64,000 nucleotides of DNA from contig JALQBC010000052.1 in the NCBI GenBank assembly GCA_023375675.1, forward strand, positions 171,747-235,746, read 5' to 3'. The DNA is from Cytospora piceicola (Eukaryota; Ascomycota; Sordariomycetes; Diaporthales; Cytosporaceae). A model generated the notes under the pieces. The model did not search any database. It worked only from the letters and a program-made list of their open reading frames with translations, and was not told where the DNA came from. Shown piece after piece: positions 1-11,242 of this stretch. The position numbers and the translations under genes were made by a program. Numbering within the stretch: position 1 is the stretch's first letter; each line of letters begins with the position of its first letter.

Positions 1-1
1 C

Positions 2-347
2 GTCGCCCGCCACGTCTACATGCGCAAGACCGTCGGTGTTGGCCGTCTCCGCAAGGTTCACGGTACCGCCCGTAACCGTGGATCCCGTCCTTCCCACCAC
101 GTTAACGCCTCCGGCTCCGTCGACCGCAAGGCCATGCAGTCCCTTGCCAAGATTGGCATCCTCGAGATCGATGAGGACAAGGGTGGCCGCCGTATCACCC
201 AGGCCGGCCAGCGTGATCTGGACCGTACGTTACACTTCCGAGATATTATCATGGTTGTTTTTTGCGAGGACGGAATACTGACATTTCTTTCCTATAGGCA
301 TTGCTGCCCAGACCGTTGAGGCTGAGGAGGATGAGGATGACGAGTAA
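2..347 (+). CDS. RPS19: 40S ribosomal protein S19 (eS19), 3' part
   Basis: C-terminal part of small-subunit ribosomal protein eS19, a structural protein of the 40S head needed for pre-18S maturation. The 5' end lies outside the window. The reading frame entering at base 2 gives ARHVYMRKTVGVGRLRKVHG, the conserved eS19 helix region, followed by KIGILEID and GGRRITQAGQRDLDR. A 73-nt intron (225-297, donor GTACGT, acceptor CTATAG) splits an Arg codon. The last exon encodes IAAQTVEAEEDEDDE and a TAA stop at 345-347, the expected acidic fungal C-terminus. The frame matches across the splice. Family identity is essentially certain; only the missing start limits the entry. The gene converges with MDM10. 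Confidence 0.95.
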
Positions 348-899
348 ATGCTTCGCCCAAAGCTTGCAGGAATCGTAATGGCGTCCGGTTTGGACTTAAT
401 GGATTGGTCATAGGCGTCTAAAATGGATCATATCATATGGATTGATCAGGGTTTTCGTCTCGGATTTTGGGAAAATGATACCACGTCGACATGATCCGTT
501 GCTTCCCGGTGTTGGTGAAATATACCACAAAGAGAAGCCCCAATCCAAGTCCGTCCGCGCCATCAAATCAACTTATGTTCGACCATCATACGGTCGTCCA
601 GTCAAGTTTGCCTTTGTTGTCCATGTTGTCTTCGTTCTGCTACACCGCGACACAAGCTGAAGATGCTTGATTGATTGTACATTGCTCGCTCTAGCTTCAA
701 GCGGTGCTGCCAACGGCCGCCAGATCTCAGGGGTGTTTTAATAAGATCAAACCCGGCCCCCGTATCACCTCTCCAAGCAACCCTGTGCAAGGGGGGTATT
801 CCCACTCGCCTTCCGCCATATTTTGGTCATTGGCCCATTTTTATTGCACGCCGCCCCGTGATACACGTCTAAATCGCCATTCCTCTGGCCCACCACCGC
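348..899. other. Intergenic, convergent 3' ends
   Basis: About 550 bases between the stop codons of RPS19 and MDM10. It should hold both 3' UTRs and polyadenylation signals. Small open frames here have no family resemblance. No repeat or RNA gene seen. Confidence 0.6.
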
Positions 900-2464
900 T
901 CAGGAAGAGAACTGAACGGCCAACCCCACTCCCCGGAACGGCGCATCCAGCCTCTTTAAATCAATGTCCGACCCCAGACTGAACAGCAACGACTTGTACC
1001 GGCTCTCATACAGGAGCCCTAGCCTCATGTGCAGGTCGCAGCGACACTTGAGTACGCCCGCCGAGATTTCGTCCTCTGGCTCGTCCGCCTTGGTGATCTT
1101 CTCCCCTGTTGTAGGGTCGTAAGTCTCTTCTGGGGTGGTACTGTTGTCGCCGTTGCCGTCAAGTCGCCATTCCAACTTGGCTTGGAAGCTTCGCTCCCGG
1201 TATGCGGGCTGGTTGGGAGGAGAGACGGACGGGGCAGGTGTTGTCGTAGTCGAAATCAATGTCGTGTCGGTTGGTTCCAGGGGCGTCATGGCCGCCATGG
1301 AAGTCGGATCAACCTCCTTGCGATCCACGAGTTCCCCCTTGGCAATACCATTCATCTCGTCCATATTCTTCAGGGCCGCCTCCGCTATGCCAGCCTCAGC
1401 CGCCGCCTCGGCCCCCTCGTCCTCGTCCATGGCCGCCCCAGGTGCCAAGGGGCCCCTCTTCCTCCACAACTCCATGCCCACGGCCCACTCGCTCTCGTAG
1501 CTGTACACGTTGAAGCCAAACATGCTCGCCAGCGTACAGTCCCCCGCCTGGACCGTGTACGTGGCGCTCATGTGGCCCAGCAGGTTAAACGTCAGCGTCG
1601 CGGCGAGCGGCGTCCCCGCGTGGGTCGGCAGCGTCTGGAACCGGCCCCCGATGGACATGCCGCCCGACTTGTTCAGCAGGCCGTAGTAGATCTCGCCGCC
1701 GACCGAGAAGCGCCCGTTGATGCGCTCCCTGTTGTTGTCCTCGGGGGGCGGGGGCGGCAGGGGCGGCAGTGCCGCCGGCGGCTCCGGGGGGCCGCCGGCC
1801 GGCGAGGCCGGGTTCGTCACGTTCCAGAGGCCCCGGAGGCCCAGCACGCCGCCGTCCGAGGACGCGAGCGTCTCCACGCCGAACCTGCCGTTGGGGTCGT
1901 CCCACTGGGCCAGCCCGAGCAGCGTCGCGCCGTGCCTCAGGCGCTCCTGGCTGACGGCCCTCAGCGACAGGTTGACCTGCCTGCTCACCCTGCACGCCAC
2001 CAGGGCCTCCAGGCTGTTCTGCGGGAGGTAGAGTCGCCCGTACACCAGGCTGTGGCCCACGGCATGGTTGACGGCCCTCGTGCTCAGTTCCCTGTAGCAC
2101 TGGAGCAGGTTCTGCAGGGGGATCTGGTCGGAGGATGTGGTCAAGGTTGGGTCCGTCAGGGGGCGGGTAGAGTACAGGTAAGATATCCAGCCATCCTTGA
2201 TGCCGATGCTGTAGGACGTGCCGAACCGGGGGCGCACGAAGGAGCTGAGTGTTATCCGGCTCCCGGAGGGCGTGGGGAAGTGCAACAGGGAGCGGGAATT
2301 CAGGTCGAGGTTGGAGTACTGAGAGGTCGGGTATTAGTGGGAGTGAGAGATGATGTATGCTGGACCGGGGGGAGGTGCATTGAGCGTACACTGGTGTCGT
2401 AGGTGTTGCCCCCGCTGGCGGTGACGAAGGCTTCTTGCAGGTAATCTATGAAGTCGCGCATCAT
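900..2464 (-). CDS. MDM10: Mitochondrial distribution and morphology protein 10 (ERMES beta-barrel)
   Basis: Mdm10 is an outer-mitochondrial-membrane beta-barrel of the ERMES ER-mitochondria tether and also binds the SAM assembly complex. Two exons: 2464-2390 and 2318-900, split by a 71-nt phase-0 intron (donor GTACGC, acceptor CTCAG). The joined protein is 497 aa. The N-terminus reads MRDFIDYLQEAF, then YSNLDLNSRSLLHFPTPSG after the splice, the hallmark Mdm10 start. ISYLYST, SLVYGRLYLP and the terminal GVGLAVQFSS (a beta-signal-like end) also fit. A long low-complexity acidic/Ala/Thr insert (roughly residues 300-385) interrupts two strands; such loops are common in filamentous-fungal Mdm10. 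Two adjacent ATGs (2464 and 2461) could serve as start. Without the intron the long frame would begin at an internal Met and lose the conserved N-terminus. Confidence 0.93.
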
Positions 2465-3468
2465 GGGCGGCCCGGCCGAGACGCCGTCTCGGAAAGGGAA
2501 GGACGCGTTGAGAGGACGAGATGCGCGTGAGTGAGGATCGCGACGTGCACTCAGCAGCTGGTGAGTGTTGAGGGCCCGTGCGAGCCAAGCCAAGCCAAGT
2601 GTGTACTCTACCTACTTAGTACACAGCAAATTCAGTGCTTAATTGCCCCTAAAACCGCCTGCTGGGATTCCCCCGCACGGGCCATAGTTTACTTGATGCT
2701 CTTTTGCTGGAGGCAACACAACCACTACTGAAGTACCTAGGTAGGTACTTAAGTCAGTAGGTACACGATTTCCAGCAAAGCGAAGCCTACCGTCTCACTG
2801 TTGTCGGAAATCTTGTGGTGTTCCTTGGTGTTTTGGTGTGTTTGAGGAGCCCCCTCCAAGGACCAAACATCGACCATATCCTGAGCTACGGAAGCCACAT
2901 GCTCCCTAATATAAAGTAAGTTTATCCATGTGGTACTTTGCCCTCATAGATTGATCAATCCCTATTTTTTTATTTTCCGGTATCCTATTCGCAACTTTCA
3001 TCAAAACTTTGTGATCCGTGATCCGTGATCTGTATCAAATCGAACTCCGTGTCGGATTCCATCTTGATACCAAAATGAAAACCAAAAATACACTTTTCAA
3101 CTTTTGATCCCGACCTCGACAGTACGCACAACTGACACACCTCTCCCTGTATCGTTTCCGGCGTACCTCGAAAACATCTCAAAATACTGCAAGTCGTCTA
3201 CCCTTGGACTAGGGCAACCCGCCTTCTGTCGGTAACGTCCCCGGTCATGATAAAAATCGTGAACAAATAGACCCCTCTGCAATAATGATGACCGGTAAGC
3301 ACAAAATAAAGTCATCCAGGAAAAGACCAAAACAAAATAGAGTAAGAACAGCCTAGAAAGCCACCACCCCCCAACCACTCGGTGCAGAAGACTGCACCAA
3401 ACATGATGGCATGTAAGCCCTCAGTGCTTGGATTCATGCTGAAGTCTCGGGGATGAACGTCGGAGAAT
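2465..3468. other. Intergenic, with one CCTAGGTA palindromic cluster
   Basis: About 1 kb between the MDM10 start and the 3' end of the ankyrin-deaminase gene. It holds the MDM10 promoter and a TACCTAGGTA-type palindromic cluster at about 2731-2764. Nothing else recognised. Confidence 0.6.
2731..2764. repeat. TACCTAGGTA-type palindromic cluster
   Basis: Overlapping copies of the self-complementary motif (R)TACCTAGGTA with TACTTAAG variants. The same motif recurs in several other intergenic regions of this window. Confidence 0.7.
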
Positions 3469-5419
3469 TCAAGAATCGTCAGACAGCAGCTCCACATCTT
3501 CCATCCCATCATCTGCTTCGCAGGCTTTGATGGCTTGCCAGTACTCGTCAATGAGGCGCCGGCAGTTGGCCAGGTTCTTCACGGGCTCCCATGTACTGCG
3601 AGGCGACCCTTCCCTCCACTGGACTTTGTATTTTTTATCTTCCGGATTGTAGTCCACAATATTCTCGGCATCATACTCCGAAGATGACTCCCGCGACCGG
3701 TCATTCGCCGCATTGTAGCCGTAACGCAATCGAAGTTGATCTCCGAAATCAGTCGGCGGTATGGGCCTCACGTTGAAGTCAGGCCAGCGGGGGAGGTTGT
3801 TCTGGGGAGGTTCGACAATCGGCGAGCGACCCTTGCGGTATGGATCCGAGGCATGTCGCCGAAGCCGTCGTCGAGGGTGGTCTCGGCGATGCGTTCCTTC
3901 GGACGCGGGCAAGGGTGGCGAAGGATCAGCGGCGGCATCTTCAACTGTCGCATCGGTATTGGCAGTAGCAGTGGCGGCGTTGTCGTCGTCGTCTTCTTGG
4001 TTGACAGTCACGGAACTATCGTAGGTTTCATCGTCGTACCCATCATCAACGATCTCATCTTCGTATTCGCAATCATCTTGGGTATTCTGGGCGTTTCCCG
4101 CGACTCTGCTGCTATCATCGAAGATCCGCAGTCGTGGCCGCTGGCCTTCGGTAAACCACTCTCGAGACTTCCATTCGATGAGAAGACCAGCCTTCTTGTG
4201 AAGAAGCCGCAGGAACTAGAAAGGCGTGTTATTCATGTGCTGCAGGGGGACAGGTATTATAGTATACTCACATTGATACAAGATGGACACGGTTTGTGGT
4301 CCAACTCGATCAGGGTCTCCCTCAGCCTTGTAGGCAACTGAGGCGAGATCTCCTTCAGTCTCGCGATATTTTCCACAGTGACTTCGTCGGTGTCCAAGGC
4401 TTCAGCGAGCGCTTCCCTCAACACCCAAGCTCCCAGCTGCTTTTCGGCATGGCAACGGAAGAATGCGCCCGTTTTAAGCCTCGGTTCCCCGGACCATCGC
4501 TATTAAAATATCGTTATCAGTACTAGTTCTGTCGTAGTTGTGGAATGAAGAAGTCATAGAAACCTACGTAGTCAAGCCTGTGACCTCCAAGCGTAAACCC
4601 GTATATACTACAGATACGGTGGACGAGACCTGTGTAGGACTTGTTGCAAAGGACGTCTTCACCCTTGACGCCAGCCCAGCCTGAAATCGCGAACTTGGAG
4701 ATTTTGACCTCGTTCTTTCCGCGGATGATTCCACTGCTCTTGCGGCCTAGAACAATGTTGACTTCAGTTGCTCCGAGACGTCGGAGCTCCGCTACTTCGA
4801 GATGTTTGCCGCATCGTAAAAATACTAGGCGGGGAAGGGGCGTGTCTGTTGGTGGCGTTTCTGCTGGTGGCGTTTCTGCTGGTGGTGTGTCTGCTGATGG
4901 CGTGTCTGCTGATGGCGTGTCTGCTGACGGCGTGTCTTGGAGGACGGTCCCCGGGGGGCGCAAGTTCCTCGAACGTAGTATATTTGAGCGACGTCGGGGC
5001 CGTGAGGTCTTGTTGGCATATTTCAGAATTTTCAGCGAGTACTGAATAGTGTTTTGCCCACTTAGGCAAGGGCCGGCCGTAGCGATTCCTTGGTACCTAA
5101 GAATGAGGTCGCGAGTAAACGCGCCCTGGATGTAGTCTATGACAGGATGGCCTTGATGATCTCTGCTTTCCAAGGCAGCCCCGTTCTTCAACAGGTATTG
5201 GAAGATCTCGGCCCGACCGAAGAGAGTAGCCAGCATTAACGGCGTGGTACCCGTTGATGACCGGGCGTTTACTCCCAGCTCGCGCGACCGGAGCAGGGCG
5301 CGGACCTTCTGATGATCATTTTCGAGTACGGCCGCGTGGAGAGCTGTAAGGCCGTCAGGGAGGGCTGCCTCCATCGCCATCGCATTGTTGCTACCAGCTA
5401 CACGTGGCTGGTCAGCCAT
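3469..5419 (-). CDS. Ankyrin repeat / DYW-like deaminase core / chromodomain fusion protein
   Basis: Three exons, 5419-4568, 4499-4272 and 4215-3469, joined by phase-0 introns of 68 nt (donor GTAGGT, TACTGATAAC branch-like site, acceptor TAATAG) and 56 nt (donor GTGAGT, acceptor TTCTAG). The protein is 608 aa. Residues about 22-105 form ankyrin-type repeats (GLTALHAAVLEND; GTTPLMLATLFGRAEIFQYL). Residues 161-195 are a DTPSA/ETPPA tandem repeat. Residues about 295-375 carry the zinc-deaminase signature: C-H-A-E-K at 300-304 (H301 ligand, E303 proton shuttle) and P-C-P-S-C at 354-358 (C355, C358 ligands), followed by NFLRLLHKKAG, resembling the HSEKLA...CxDCH...I pattern of DYW-type nucleic-acid deaminases. 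An acidic linker follows. Residues about 540-588 are a chromodomain (EYDAENIVDY; YKVQWREG; TWEPVKNLANC; LIDEYW). Seen: motifs and frame-consistent splicing. Known: such deaminases edit C to U or act as toxins. Inferred: a chromatin-targeted deaminase. OTT_1508-type deaminase is the alternative family. Confidence 0.8.
4835..4936 (-). repeat. 15-bp coding minisatellite (DTPSA/ETPPA)
   Basis: About seven tandem 15-bp units on the minus strand inside the ankyrin-deaminase gene, encoding five-residue Pro/Thr repeats between the ankyrin and deaminase parts. Unit variants (SA, PA, PT) are grouped, which suggests recent slippage. It probably acts as a flexible linker. Confidence 0.85.
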
Positions 5420-6133
5420 ATTCAGCAGAGGGTTGGTAAAATGTAGAAAGTTATGAAGTTAGAAGAAGAGAAAGGGTAACAGGATGGACGCATTCGAGAC
5501 CAATATGACAAAGGCGTATATGATGAAGATATGTTCTGAACTCAGGAAGTGATAATGAGAGCCGACGACGCCGTGGAAGTTATCGAGGACTTCGAAGTGA
5601 GCCGTTGAGGTTGGAGATGTAAGACACGAAAAGGCGCGGTGGAATGAAATCAACGTAGACACCAGCCCTGCAGCCCTGGGAGAAACAGGCAGGTACTTAG
5701 TTGTGACACAACTTAAAAGTTTAAGTAGGTAGTCTAGGTACGAATAACTTTCTGCGCCAGTCTCCTTCAAGGACGTTGAAGTTTCTTCGAGCTCCCAACT
5801 CGAAAGTTTGCTCAAGGAGGTAGAAGGCATCGATCGCACTCGGCAACCGCAACACGCTGGGAAATATCAAGTGCCCACAGCCGACGGTGGAAGATGCTAA
5901 TGAGAATGAATAGCCATTAGGCAGTAGTATTATTTGATGATTTCTAATTGATACAAGGAGGGCGGTGCATTGCAGCTGATCGTGACACCTACCTACTTAA
6001 TTACATAGCCAGACATGCCCTCATATATGTACTTAAGTATGTACCCTTGACAATAGACTATATCTCTGTCGGCGCCGCATCGAGTCGCGGCACCACGCCA
6101 GCGTCGAACGTTGCAGATGTAGGACCAGACTGC
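5420..6133. other. Intergenic
   Basis: About 710 bases between the start of the ankyrin-deaminase gene and the 3' end of the NCS1 permease. A 126-codon minus-strand frame at 5459-5839 has no recognisable domain. No RNA gene seen. Confidence 0.55.
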
Positions 6134-7741
6134 TTATCGGCCAATATACTTCAGCTCGAGGTACCTCAGAGGCACATACAAGACCAAGGTGAAGCCAAAG
6201 GCCAGCTCGTTCGCCAGGTCACCACCCGCACTCCCTACCAACTTGCCCAGTGGCCCAGTGAACCAGGTCTCGACCATCCCAAGCACCCAGCCGACAACCC
6301 CCACGAGGAACGCCACCAGCGCAGCGAGACCAATAGGCAGTCGCTTGGGGTCGTTCCAGCCTTCGAGGTCGTAGTTGTCGGCGGAGCCCTTACGGAATAT
6401 GTAATGCTCGCACCAGACGATCACGAAGAACGACGTGGCCCAGTACCCGAGCAGCGACAGGAAGTTCTGCAGATAGGCGTTCAGGTGCTCCCTTCCTCCG
6501 GCAGCGATTCCAAAGGTGATACCAAACAGAACCAGCGTCCAGACAAACCGAGGGACGCGGGCCAGAGGTCGCGCAAACTGTTGCACGGAGAGCGCGCAAC
6601 TGTACAGGTTGATGCAGTTCATACCGATTCCTGAAAGTACGAGGACCACAAGGACGAACTTGGCGAAGCCACGAGGGTAGAGCATCTTCTGGATCAGGAA
6701 CCCGACGCCCTGGTCATTGTAAATATCCGCCAGGGCTGGCTCGGCGCCCATGGACGATCCGATGCAGCATCCGAGGACCATACCCACACAGGTCGAAAGG
6801 CCGATGCCCATAGTGGTCAAAGTGAAGATCTTGAGCTTGGAGCTATATTATTATCAGATTAGTAACAAACCAAGGTCTTCTGCGAAGAAGACATACGTAT
6901 TGCGCGGGTGGAGGACATAAAAGTCAGCCGCGATGGTCGCCCACGAGACCGAGGAGCCGTACACAATCGCCAGCAGTGACAGCACGTTGCCGCTCAGGTC
7001 CGTCCCCTTCAAGGTGCTTTTGGTATGGATATCTGCCCGCGGTGCCATCTCCCCATACATAACCATAAAGAGCACAAAGAAGATGGCCCAGGCGTACTTC
7101 TGGTACTCCAAAATAGCACGGAGACCACAGAAGTTCAGGACGGAACTGCAGACAGCGACGATGACGATGCCCACGATGGACGAGACCTTGCCGTTGGACA
7201 CGGCCGAGAGGGCAGAGCCGGCCGTGATGCAGCCCACGGCACTCCATCCGATCTGGGAGATAACATTGAGAAACGCCACGATCTTGGCGGGGTACCAGCC
7301 GAAGCTGTACCGCGCCAGACTCATCTCGCGCAGACCCATGGGGCCCATGGTGGCGCAGAATCCGGCGACCATGGCCCCGAGGAGCGTGCCAAAGATGGTG
7401 ATGGGGATGGTCTGGCTCAGGTCCAAGCCGAGCTCCCATCCCAGGAAGCCCGTCGACATGCACGACACGTTCATAGTGGCGCCCGCCCACAGCAGGGCCA
7501 TGGTCGCCTGCTGGTGCCACGACTGCGGCTTCTGTTCCTCGGGCAGGACGCGCTGAATGGCTTGCGACTCGATGCCCAGCTTGCGATCCAGGGCGGCCTC
7601 GAGGATGAGGAGCCTGTCGAGGATGCCGGTACCCTTAGCGTGGGAGGTTTCATGGACCGAGGCGTTCTCCGACGATGATGACTCGGTGGTCTTCGCCGCC
7701 ACCGCCACGTGGTCGAGCTGCTTCTCTTCGTCGTGAACCAT
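6134..7741 (-). CDS. NCS1-family purine-cytosine permease (Fcy2/FcyB type)
   Basis: Plasma-membrane proton symporter of the nucleobase-cation-symport-1 family, Fcy branch, importing cytosine and purines. Two exons, 7741-6897 and 6842-6134, with a 54-nt phase-2 intron (donor GTATGT, acceptor ATATAG) that restores FYVLHPRNTSKLKIFTLTTM. The protein is 517 aa, close to yeast Fcy2 (533 aa). A hydrophilic N-terminus is followed by the family-typical GIESQAIQRVLPEEQ stretch and about 12 hydrophobic segments, including a Gly-rich TM1 region (ALLWAGATMNVSCMSTGFLGWELG) and TM4-type NVISQIGWSAVGC. The exact substrate cannot be read from sequence. Its 5' end faces an 1.1 kb promoter region. Confidence 0.9.
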
Positions 7742-8838
7742 TTTGGCTTGGTGATTCCGCCGTGTCGATGTATGCGCTGGCGTTAATTATGCGATCTCCC
7801 CCCGGGCTGGGGAGAGAAAGAAAAAAGGAAGGAGAAGAAAGAAAAGAAGTCAAAGAGCAGTTCGACTGTTGCGGCGACATCTTTAAATTTTTCTTTAGTG
7901 CGGTGGGGGTGCATGGCGTTGCAATCAGACGTCGTCCGTTACTCGCGTTATCGCCGTACGTAAGTGCTAGCTTTGCATTTCTCCTTCCAGACGTGGATCT
8001 GCGGCCCACATTTCCAGGGACAGAATACCAGGAATACTGATCCTGCTGGATAAGGCCATACTGTTTACCCAGTAGTAGATACTGGTAGATATATATATAT
8101 GGGTAATCAGACTGCATATCAGGCGTGGCGACATGTCTCAAACGTTACATCGTTTATCAGTCACAAATCCTGCAAACCGTAATCATGTAACATGTAAGAG
8201 CAATCAAGAGAGCCGCATGCTGATGAAGTCCAGATGTCGTTGGGAGTCCGTCCATATTGCCTCGCCATATCAAGGGTCCATCCAGCCCTTTTGATGCTCA
8301 TACTGGGCGCATCCCCCCCCCCTATGCTCTTTTTTCCTCCGGATGTCCAACACCAACCAGCTCACCACCACAGCGTGACGGGTAACGGAAAATATTCCAA
8401 GACAATGATCCAGACTCTAGTTTTCATAGTGGATATCTGCATCTGGCATATCGTTGTCTCTCACCCTCGCATGCTCCATTCATCTGTGACTCTGAGCTGA
8501 CCCAAGCTTGCGATGTCGACTCACATGCCCGTGGAGGGTCGGTCACCAGGCATACGGCAGCCCTCATGACCGAATGATCAGTCTCAGCTGCCAGGTATCC
8601 ACTCCGTCAGTTTCAACGGTCTTAAAAGGACAAATAAATCCTTTCTATCCTCCTGGAGGAAAACACTTAAGCCATGTTATTAGCATTCTTTCGTGTATTA
8701 ACTCAACCGCGCAAAATTTAGCCCCCACCCTCCTCCCTTTTCTTTCATGGCAAGCGGAGCACAACAATATCGGAACAGTGAAATCAACAAGCAGCAGACC
8801 TCAAGACTCTGGGCGGACAACTTGATACGTATTCAACT
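7742..8838. other. Intergenic
   Basis: About 1.1 kb divergent region between the permease start and an orphan gene. It contains purine-rich GAAAGAAAAAAGGAAGGAG-like sequence near 7810-7850 and a C10 tract near 8311. No convincing coding sequence. Confidence 0.55.
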
Positions 8839-9543
8839 ATGCCTTCACAATCATCTCGTATATCATCCCGTCGTTCTAGGCCACAACAACAAGCCTGGCC
8901 CTCCTCTCGGCCAGTACGCCAGAGGAGCGATGTGGCTCAGCGTCTTGGCCGGCATGTCCTCAGATATGCAGCATCAAATTTTCTCGAAAACGAGTCGCGC
9001 AGTCGGGGAGAAAGTCCACAAGAACGCCGACACGGCCAGCAAAGTGAAGATTCGGGGAGGGGGCAGGTTGTCATGGACATCTTAGTCGGACAACTGCTGG
9101 AAGAGGTCATCCAGTACCTCGTCCGGCACAACTTCTTCCTGCGTCGGAGAACTGCCTCAAGGACTTCGGCTACGAGGGACTTGGACCAACAAGTAGATTG
9201 TCTTCATTCCCAGTCTTCATACGAGCAAAGGAGACGACATCGCCGTCAACGACGCACCGATGCGATGATGGTATCTTTAGACCGGCTATCCACGGAGCTG
9301 GAAACGACGAATAATGCACTCCTGCGGGTTATCAATAACCCCAGGAACGGCTCTATTACCGAGAATGGACCCCTCCTCGCCGATGCAGGTGACCTCCGAC
9401 GGGCAATTAACCGCTGCGTGGCCAGGATAGAATCGGTTCGGCATCACTATAGACGAACCTCGGGACAGGGAAGCTCGGCCCGGGGAGACGGTCGGTTCCT
9501 TTCGAGGTCGAGCTCTCAGCTTCGATCTCAGTCTTCCTATTGA
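8839..9543 (+). CDS. Hypothetical Ser/Arg-rich protein
   Basis: Single-exon frame of 234 aa starting at the first ATG. I do not recognise the family. The N-terminal 65 residues are Ser/Arg/Gln-rich and likely disordered. Residues about 75-100 (VVMDILVGQLLEEVIQYLVR) form an amphipathic helix. Residues about 140-215 look helical and Arg-rich (DAMMVSLDRLSTELETTNNAL; DAGDLRRAINRCVARIESVR), which fits a coiled-coil module. The tail is Ser/Arg-rich again. The patterned C-terminal helix argues for a real gene, but length alone would not; a chance frame remains possible. It sits alone between two intergenic stretches over 1 kb. Confidence 0.5.
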   Translation: MPSQSSRISSRRSRPQQQAWPSSRPVRQRSDVAQRLGRHVLRYAASNFLENESRSRGESPQERRHGQQSEDSGRGQVVMDILVGQLLEEVIQYLVRHNFFLRRRTASRTSATRDLDQQVDCLHSQSSYEQRRRHRRQRRTDAMMVSLDRLSTELETTNNALLRVINNPRNGSITENGPLLADAGDLRRAINRCVARIESVRHHYRRTSGQGSSARGDGRFLSRSSSQLRSQSSY

Positions 9544-11242
9544 GCCTTAATGGCGATGGCTCATCGAACACATATACGTATCGGCCAGACTTCCCCGGGG
9601 CCGAACCGTATTCAAGACCTACACATCCCAAACTTGGAGACGGGAGGTCGCAATCATCCAGTCTGTTCTTCTGCTATGAGAGTCATGGATCATGGCATGG
9701 GAAGACAGTTCCTAGAATGATTTTCATGTAATTATTCCACATATCTGGTCAAGCATTGGTTGATAACGAGGAGCCTTGGAGGTCGGCGAATGGCCCAGCG
9801 TCGCACAACGACATGCCGCATTGAAAGCCTCACTCATCATGAGATAAAATTTCATTGAAGGGACAGTGATTCCGAGTAGAAGGATATGTGACGAACTTTC
9901 CTGACTGGCTATGCAACAGTGCACTTGCATCAAGTGGCTGCAGGATGAAATGCATACCGTGGTACATGTCCCGTTGGGCCGCAAGACCACCCTTTTCTTT
10001 TCTCCCCCCCCCACCCTCAAGGTCATTATGTAGCAGTAATTACCCATGAAGCTCTCTAGCAAATCATATTACATTCAACATATTTTAAAAGGAACCGGGA
10101 CTTCAAAGCGGAATAGGCAGCGTCTCTGTCATGTTGCGCAAAGCGCTTGTAAGCCTATAACAAAAACATGTCAAGTCTGGCCTATCGACAGGCTTAATCA
10201 GGCTTTTTTTATGACCGATCAGGTACATGTGTAATCATCTCGCATAACTAGAGGGGTAATACGTGCAGCGGGGAAAGGTGGCACAGCAGGTCCAACCGCC
10301 CACGGGAGCTCGGCGCATATTCGTACCTGGATGGTTAGTCCTGTAAGTCACATCAAAGGAACGACAAGATATGGGAGTTTACCACTGAATTCTTCTCACC
10401 TGTTCCCATATCCTTGATCTACGCACACTGTTTCCTGATCAAGTGGGCTTCTGGCGCGGCTTCAAGAAGTAGTGTCCCGTTGTCAACGATTTGGAAGACT
10501 GGAGGTGCCGGACAACAACAGAGATTGCAAAATACAGGTCATTCAGTGTTGCATCCCGAGCTTAGCGAGTATGGAAAAGTCAAGCTGCACCAGCGCCAAG
10601 GTGTTGCGTGTCGTTGACATTCGATCCAGACAAAATCCTCGAGGCCTGCAGGCCTGTCGAATCAGTGAGAGACGCCACCAGGATTAGTGTAGCCTGTAGC
10701 ACATACTGCTTGCCCCCGCTTGATTACTTTTTATGGTTTTCCGGCCTTTGATTGCACATACCGACTCTCCCGGTGCACGGTGTTGCCTGCGCGGGATCTA
10801 TGGTGAGAGTTCGGTGTGTATATCCTTTGCAGAAGCATGTGATGAAAAAGGAATGGAAGACTCTTGCTCGCCTCACTTAGAGCTGCACACACCATTATTC
10901 TCTGCTAACCTTGCCAAAAGCAGCGGGTAAGTGCGCACGTCAGGATATCTGATCAATTTACAGTTCGGCCAGTAACACAGCATCGACCGGGTGCAGTAGC
11001 AGGCTCAAGTGCTGGCTCGGTAGAAAGTAGCTACGACTGCTAGATATTTGCCTGGGTATCCTGGAGTTCCTGGTCTGAGAGAACGGCTCGTTCGCTTTCT
11101 TGTCTTCTTGCTTCTTTGAAAGATTTTCGTTATTTTGTTCGGCTGTGATATTTCGTTCCTCTCCCTTTACATCATAGTATCATCTTCATGATCGGTACCT
11201 CCGCCCTGAACAGTAGCACATATCACACAATCATCGTCTTGA
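9544..11242. other. Intergenic, gene-poor
   Basis: About 1.7 kb with only short frames lacking family resemblance. A C9 tract lies near 10006. I see no repeat, tRNA or recognisable relic. Confidence 0.5.

Noticed and set aside
1029..2402. 457-codon plus-strand frame
   Set aside because: It is antisense to MDM10, whose minus-strand protein is clearly conserved; the plus frame is Arg/Gly/Val-rich shadow translation.
5459..5839. 126-codon minus-strand frame
   Set aside because: No domain, signal peptide or family resemblance; composition looks like chance.
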